From assembly GCA_002394385.1 (NCBI GenBank), contig DGTS01000015.1:1-64000 (forward strand): 64,000 nt of DNA, in the 5' to 3' direction. The notes below the pieces were generated by a model. That model made no database searches. It was not told the origin of the DNA and was given only the letters and a program-made list of their open reading frames with translations. The position numbers and the translations under genes are program-made. Shown here in pieces: positions 59,659 through 64,000 of the stretch (the stretch's first letter is position 1; the number at the start of each line of letters is the position of its first letter). This DNA comes from Prevotella sp. UBA4330 (GTDB lineage Bacteria > Bacteroidota > Bacteroidia > Bacteroidales > Bacteroidaceae).

Positions 59659-60537
59659 ATGGGAAAAAGACGTAAAAAGTCCAGCAAACGCAGCAGTTTG
59701 CAGGTGGTGACCTTATGCATAAGCACTGCACTGGTGCTTATTTTGGTGGGGCTGGTTGTTCTTTCGGTGCTCTCTGCCCGCAACCTCTCGAAGGTGGTGA
59801 AGGAGAACCTCACCGTCACCCTGGTGCTCTCTGAGGACATCACCGAACCTGAGGTGTCACAGATGAAGAAAGCGCTGGAAAGCAAGAGATATGTTCAGCA
59901 TGTGAAATATATCAGCAAGGAGCAGGTGCTGGCAGAAGAGACGAAGGCTCTGGGCTACGACCCAACAGAGTTTGCGGGTGTCAATTTCTACACCGCTTCG
60001 CTGGAACTGAACCTGAAGTCCGACTATGCCAACCGCGACTCGATGAAATGGATTGGCACCGAACTGAAGAAACACCAGAAGGTGAAGGAGGTGGACTTCC
60101 AGCAAGACCTGATGGACCAGGTGAACGACAACATCGGCAAGGCGAGCATCGTGCTCATCGTGCTGGCTGTGTTGCTCTCAATCATTTCTTTCTCGCTGAT
60201 TAACAACCATGTGCGACTGGGTGTTTACGCCAGCCGTTTCAACATACACACGATGAAACTCGTCGGAGCGTCGTGGGGATTCATACGCCGCCCATTCATC
60301 TGGCGAGCCATCGGCATCGGCCTTGCGGCTGCCGTCATCGCCATTCTGGTGCTTGGCGGAGGTGTCTATGCATGGTACTCCAAGTTCCCCGACATCCTCG
60401 TTGTAATGACATGGGAGGTGTTAGCCATCACCGCCGGTGTAATACTGCTGTTCGGTGTCATCATAACCACTTTCTGCAGTTATGTCTCGGTGAACAAGTT
60501 CCTCCGCATGAAGGCGGGAGACCTGTATAAAGTGTAG
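59659..60537 (+). CDS. ftsX: Cell-division protein FtsX
   Basis: FtsX is the membrane subunit of the FtsEX complex, which activates septal peptidoglycan hydrolases. The 292-residue protein has the usual four-helix topology: an N-terminal helix (VVTLCISTALVLILVGLVVL), an extracytoplasmic domain (about 45-165: YVQHVKYISKEQVLAEETKA) and three C-terminal helices. The last residues NKFLRMKAGDLYKV are typical. I prefer ATG 59659 to the GTG 59638. FtsE is not in the window, as is common in Bacteroidetes. It leads a run of closely packed genes down to folK. Confidence 0.93.
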   Translation: MGKRRKKSSKRSSLQVVTLCISTALVLILVGLVVLSVLSARNLSKVVKENLTVTLVLSEDITEPEVSQMKKALESKRYVQHVKYISKEQVLAEETKALGYDPTEFAGVNFYTASLELNLKSDYANRDSMKWIGTELKKHQKVKEVDFQQDLMDQVNDNIGKASIVLIVLAVLLSIISFSLINNHVRLGVYASRFNIHTMKLVGASWGFIRRPFIWRAIGIGLAAAVIAILVLGGGVYAWYSKFPDILVVMTWEVLAITAGVILLFGVIITTFCSYVSVNKFLRMKAGDLYKV

Positions 60538-60552
60538 TTTAATATTGATATT

Positions 60553-60583
60553 GACAATCGCGCCGCGCGCGGCAACTCATAAT
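60553..60583. repeat. Dispersed 31-bp repeat, copy 2
   Basis: It matches 35697-35727 at 26 of 31 positions and is followed by two tandem copies of AATACAACATTCGT (60581-60608). Confidence 0.55.
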
Positions 60584-60618
60584 ACAACATTCGTAATACA
60601 ACATTCGTAATTAACATA

Positions 60619-60870
60619 ATGGACAAAAGAAATCTTGCCTTTGGCAAAATGAATTTCATACTGCTCGCCATCGGCGTGGCAGTGATTATCCTCGGTTTCC
60701 TGCTCATGAGCGGGTCGGGCACAACAGAAGAGGCTTTCAATCCCGAGATTTTCAGCGCTATGAAGATAAAGGTGGCTCCCGTGGTGACATTCCTCGGCTT
60801 TGTGAGCATTATCGTGGCTATTATCTATAAGCCCAAAGACGGACAAAACAGTGAGGATGCAGGAAAATGA
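60619..60870 (+). CDS. DUF3098 small membrane protein
   Basis: This 83-residue protein has two transmembrane helices (FILLAIGVAVIILGFLLMS and PVVTFLGFVSIIVAIIYKP) and the conserved opening KRNLAFGKMNF of DUF3098. In Bacteroidetes it regularly sits between ftsX and uppP, as here, which suggests a role in the cell envelope or division; none is established. Its stop overlaps the uppP ATG by four bases. Confidence 0.93.
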   Translation: MDKRNLAFGKMNFILLAIGVAVIILGFLLMSGSGTTEEAFNPEIFSAMKIKVAPVVTFLGFVSIIVAIIYKPKDGQNSEDAGK

Positions 60871-61745
60871 CACTCCTTGAAACCATCATCATCGCTATCG
60901 TGGAAGGACTTACGGAATTCCTTCCCGTCTCTTCCACAGGACACATGATTATTGCCCAGAACCTTCTGGGTATTACCGAACGTATGCAGGACGATCCAAC
61001 TATGGCCTCTTTTGTTCATGCGTTCACGTTCATTATCCAGTTTGGAGCCATTCTTTCTGTGGTATGTCTCTATTGGAATCGTTTCTTCCGCATAGACCAT
61101 TCACCTGCTCCCAAAGGAGCCTCGGCGTTTGGACGACTGAAACACAAGTTCTATTTCTACTGGCTGCTTATAGTGGGTGTTATTCCAGCAGTGGTCATTG
61201 GTCTTGCTGCAAAGAAATCCGGATTGCTCGACTGGCTGCTCGACAGCGTTATCGTGGTGGCCATCATGCTTGTGTTGGGCGGTGTCTTCATGCTCTATTG
61301 CGACAAGATATTCAACAAACCCGACGAAAACCGGAAGCTGACGGAACGGAGTGCTTTCAATATTGGTCTATTCCAGTGTATTTCCGTCATTCCCGGAGTG
61401 TCTCGCTCAATGGCAACCATCGTCGGCGGTATGGCTCAGGGACTTACTCGCCGTCGTGCTGCTGAGTTTTCTTTCTTCCTAGCAGTTCCCACGATGGCTG
61501 GCGCTACCGTGCTCGACCTTTTCGACTTAATCAAAGAGGGAGGCGCATGGGCTACTGTAAATAACATCACCATGCTCATAGTGGGCTGTGTGGTGGCTTT
61601 CATCGTTGCCTTGCTTGCCATGAAGTGGTTTGTAAACTTTGTGTCAAAATACGGATTCAAGGCCTTCGGTATCTATCGTATCATCGTTGGTCTCATAATC
61701 CTCGTTCTCATCTTTATGGGACATTCACTTTCAATGGTTGACTGA
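60867..61745 (+). CDS. uppP: Undecaprenyl-diphosphatase (UppP/BacA)
   Basis: UppP recycles undecaprenyl diphosphate to the monophosphate carrier needed for peptidoglycan and capsule synthesis; extra activity gives bacitracin resistance. The 292-residue membrane protein carries the catalytic EGLTEFLPVSSTGHM (residues ~14-28) and the PGVSRS phosphatase motif near 175. Length and eight-helix pattern are normal. It overlaps DUF3098 upstream (ATGA) and truB downstream by one base, so the genes are co-translated. Confidence 0.97.
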   Translation: MTLLETIIIAIVEGLTEFLPVSSTGHMIIAQNLLGITERMQDDPTMASFVHAFTFIIQFGAILSVVCLYWNRFFRIDHSPAPKGASAFGRLKHKFYFYWLLIVGVIPAVVIGLAAKKSGLLDWLLDSVIVVAIMLVLGGVFMLYCDKIFNKPDENRKLTERSAFNIGLFQCISVIPGVSRSMATIVGGMAQGLTRRRAAEFSFFLAVPTMAGATVLDLFDLIKEGGAWATVNNITMLIVGCVVAFIVALLAMKWFVNFVSKYGFKAFGIYRIIVGLIILVLIFMGHSLSMVD

Positions 61746-62443
61746 TGAATTTCAGAGAAGGAGAGATACTATACATCGACAAGCCATACCGCATGAGCAG
61801 TTTCGGAGCACTGGCTCATATCCGCTATGTGCTGACGAAGAGAATGGGATATAAGGTGAAGGTGGGTCATGCCGGTACGCTCGACCCGCTTGCTACCGGT
61901 GTGCTGATACTATGCACCGGGGGCGCCACAAAACGCATTGAGGAACTGCAACGCCACACCAAGGAATATGTGGCGACACTGCAACTCGGCGCAACCACCG
62001 CGAGTTTCGACATGGAACACCCCGTAGATGCCACCTACCCCACCGAGCACATCACACGCGAGAAACTGGAGGAAGTGCTGACTCGCTTTGTCGGCGACAT
62101 CGAGCAGGTGCCGCCAGCCTACAGTGCGTGCAACGTTAACGGCAAACGCGCATACACGCTGATGAGGAAAGGACGCGAGGTGAAACTGGAGGCAAAGCCG
62201 ATACACATCGACGAGATAGAACTGCAGGACTTCGACACCGAGAAGATGCAAGCCACCATACGCGTGGTGTGCGGCAAGGGCACATACATACGCTCGCTGG
62301 CACGCGACATCGGAGAGACTCTCGGCAGCGGTGCCTATCTCACATCGCTGCGCCGAACACGCGTCGGCGATGCCACGATAGACATGTGCCACACCTTCGA
62401 CACCTTCGAGCCATGGCTCGACCAGCAAACACTTGAGGGCTGA
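61745..62443 (+). CDS. truB: tRNA pseudouridine-55 synthase
   Basis: TruB makes pseudouridine 55 in the T-loop of tRNAs. The 232-residue protein is short (E. coli ~314) because it lacks much of the C-terminal extension, as usual in Bacteroidetes. The catalytic aspartate is in [19 protein letters not shown] near residue 45, with later family segments [18 protein letters not shown] and [15 protein letters not shown]. Its ATG shares the last base of the uppP stop. Confidence 0.96.
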   Translation: MNFREGEILYIDKPYRMSSFGALAHIRYVLTKRMGYKVKVGHAGTLDPLATGVLILCTGGATKRIEELQRHTKEYVATLQLGATTASFDMEHPVDATYPTEHITREKLEEVLTRFVGDIEQVPPAYSACNVNGKRAYTLMRKGREVKLEAKPIHIDEIELQDFDTEKMQATIRVVCGKGTYIRSLARDIGETLGSGAYLTSLRRTRVGDATIDMCHTFDTFEPWLDQQTLEG

Positions 62444-62511
62444 CGCCCCACAGGTCAACTATGTTGCGACACCGCCGCAACCCCAAACCGGAAAAAACCA
62501 TAAAAATAAAT

Positions 62512-63630
62512 ATGAAACTATCGCAATTCAAATTCAAACTACCAGAAGAGCAAATAGCGCTCCAGCCGTCGTATCACCGCGACGAGTGCCGCCTTATGAT
62601 TCTGCATCGTAAGTCGAACAAGATAGACATGTACAAGACCGACGAGAACGGCGAGCCCCTCAAAGACGAGGAAGGCAACCCCGTGTTCCTGGACTTCCGC
62701 AACGTGCTCGAGCACTTCGACGAGGGCGACACATTCGTGTTCAACGACACCAAAGTGTTCCCAGCACGGCTCTTCGGCACAAAGGAGAAGACTGACGCCA
62801 AAATCGAGGTGTTCCTCCTGCGCGAACTGAACGAGGAAATGCGACTGTGGGACGTGCTCGTGGAGCCTGCACGCAAAATAAGAATAGGCAACAAACTGTT
62901 CTTCGACGACAGCGGAACAATGGTGGCAGAGGTCATCGACAATACCACAAGCCGCGGACGCACGCTCCGATTCCTCTACGACTGCCCTCACGACGAGTTC
63001 AAGCGCGAGTTGTTCGCACTCGGCGAGGCTCCGCTGCCGCACTATATCGTTGACCATCGCGCCACAACACCCGAGGACATGGACAACTTCCAGTGCATAT
63101 ACGCCAAGAACGAGGGAGCCGTGACTGCACCGGCATCGGGCCTGCACTTCAGCCGCGAGATGATGAAACGCATGGAAATCATCGGCATCAACTTCGCATA
63201 CATTACTTTGCATTGCGCACTGGGAAACTTCCACGAGATTGAAGTGGAAGACCTCACGAAGCACAAGATGGACTCGGAGCAGATGTTCATCAACGCAGAG
63301 GCTTGCCAGTTGGTGAACGAGACGAAGAAAGCCGGCCGACACATCTGCGCCGTTGGCACCAGCGTACTGAAGGCAACAGAGACTGCTGTGGGCACCGACG
63401 GACTGCTGAAAGAGTATGAGGGATGGACCAACAAGTTCATCTTCCCGCCATACGACGTGAACCTTGCCGACTCGATGATAGCAAACTTCTATCACCCCTA
63501 CTCCACCCTGCTGATGTCAACGGCGGCGTTCGGAGGCTACGACCTCGTGATGGAAGCATACGACATGGCCGTAAAGAACGGCTATCGCTTCGGTTGCTAC
63601 GGCGACGCAATGCTTATCCTGAACGATTAA
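62512..63630 (+). CDS. queA: S-adenosylmethionine:tRNA ribosyltransferase-isomerase
   Basis: QueA transfers and isomerises the ribose of S-adenosylmethionine to preQ1-modified tRNA, forming epoxyqueuosine. The 372-residue protein has the usual start [19 protein letters not shown]; the ATG at 62512 is preferred over a frame-extending ATG 51 bp upstream. Signatures are [26 protein letters not shown] and [15 protein letters not shown] charged insertion near 40-60 ([17 protein letters not shown]) is common in Bacteroidetes QueA. Other queuosine genes are not in the window. The folK ATG overlaps its stop by one base. Confidence 0.96.
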   Translation: MKLSQFKFKLPEEQIALQPSYHRDECRLMILHRKSNKIDMYKTDENGEPLKDEEGNPVFLDFRNVLEHFDEGDTFVFNDTKVFPARLFGTKEKTDAKIEVFLLRELNEEMRLWDVLVEPARKIRIGNKLFFDDSGTMVAEVIDNTTSRGRTLRFLYDCPHDEFKRELFALGEAPLPHYIVDHRATTPEDMDNFQCIYAKNEGAVTAPASGLHFSREMMKRMEIIGINFAYITLHCALGNFHEIEVEDLTKHKMDSEQMFINAEACQLVNETKKAGRHICAVGTSVLKATETAVGTDGLLKEYEGWTNKFIFPPYDVNLADSMIANFYHPYSTLLMSTAAFGGYDLVMEAYDMAVKNGYRFGCYGDAMLILND

Positions 63631-64000
63631 TGCATACCGTTTATTTCAGTCTTGGCAGCAACCTCGGCGACAAAGAGGAAAACCTGCGCAAGGCAATAGA
63701 AGAAATAGGAAAGTTGGTTGGCGATGTCACTCGCCAGTCAACTTTTCATGTCACCGAGCCATGGGGTTTCCAGTCGGACCATCAGTTTGTCAATGCCGCA
63801 ATCTGTTGCGCCACAGAGCACACGCCAAGGGAAGTGCTCACGCTGACACAAAGGATAGAACGCAAGATGGGAAGAGGCAAAAAGTCGGTCGGCGGACACT
63901 ATCACGACCGCATAATAGACATCGACATCCTGCTTTATGATGACATCACCGTTGACGAGCCCGACCTCAAGATTCCGCATCCGCTGATGCACGAGCGCGA
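63630..64000 (+). CDS. folK: HPPK, FolK (cut by window edge)
   Basis: This frame begins at 63630, sharing one base with the queA stop, and runs off the end; 123 codons are visible. FolK transfers pyrophosphate from ATP to 6-hydroxymethyl-dihydropterin, the step after FolB (27671-28051). Visible signatures are YFSLGSNLGDKEENLRKAI, the loop WGFQSDHQFVNAA, and the catalytic HDRIIDIDILLYDD with its paired aspartates. The end IPHPLMHER is the expected motif near the C-terminal third, so about 20-30 residues are probably missing. Confidence 0.93.
   Translation, partial: MHTVYFSLGSNLGDKEENLRKAIEEIGKLVGDVTRQSTFHVTEPWGFQSDHQFVNAAICCATEHTPREVLTLTQRIERKMGRGKKSVGGHYHDRIIDIDILLYDDITVDEPDLKIPHPLMHER

Overview
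The window looks like a chromosomal segment of a Bacteroidales bacterium, most likely a Prevotella/Segatella relative. The evidence is promoters of the Bacteroidetes type (TTTG, 19-20 bp, TAnnTTTG), weak or absent Shine-Dalgarno sites, and lineage-typical genes: a MurF-alanine racemase fusion, the bifunctional fucose enzyme Fkp, DUF4954, DUF3098, a GSCFA protein, a TonB receptor with PnuT under a TPP riboswitch, and tails of the GIYIINGKKV type. There are 44 protein genes; the last is cut by the window edge. No rRNA, tRNA, CRISPR array, transposase or prophage was found.

Layout. 1-11.2 kb: a lipoprotein, nagB, a candidate small RNA, hflX, DUF4954, a small S23/four-helix-bundle gene inside an inverted repeat, an M16 peptidase, fumarase and a heavy-metal-domain protein. 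11.4-15.4 kb: a four-gene minus-strand operon of secreted proteins (two beta-helix-like paralogues, a 69-residue-repeat protein, a small acidic protein). 15.4-20.5 kb: a membrane-anchored Kelch-AraC regulator, then a TPP riboswitch, a TonB receptor and PnuT for thiamine uptake. 20.5-30.8 kb: GH51 arabinofuranosidase, dnaA, amidase and MCE protein, folB, and B12-dependent ribonucleotide reductase. 30.8-37.2 kb: a repeat-crowded spacer, then a one-module NRPS (C-A-T-R), a nitroreductase and an unknown membrane protein. 37.2-47.7 kb: a hexuronate-type MFS carrier, murF-alr, GSCFA, NUDIX, a 1.16 kb gene-free stretch, typA, a MATE pump and mtnN. 47.8-64 kb: YfhO, the divergent fucP/fkp pair, rpsO, an aspartyl protease, a xylose-type carrier, a radical SAM protein, and a tight run ftsX-DUF3098-uppP-truB-queA-folK.

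The genes are mostly housekeeping (cell wall: murF-alr, uppP, ftsX, amidase; folate: folB, folK; translation: rpsO, typA, truB, queA) mixed with glycan and sugar scavenging (nagB, GH51, xylE-like, exuT-like, fucP, fkp). The accessory highlight is the C-A-T-R peptide synthetase, which should release its product as an aldehyde or alcohol.

The most unusual content is intergenic. (1) Several spacers carry tracts of tandem 7-9-mers, often as two facing arms. One pair of 37-bp arms encloses the S23-family gene, and its right arm also encodes the signal peptide of the downstream M16 peptidase. (2) Three unrelated tandem-repeat families all have a period of exactly 22 bp. (3) A nested ~256-bp inverted-repeat element lies before the NRPS. 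(4) A perfect 36-bp AT palindrome lies at the centre of another inverted repeat. (5) Many promoters share an extended TTTGCACC-type start region, and two unrelated genes share almost the whole promoter including the spacer. All statements come from reading the sequence by eye; no database search was run.
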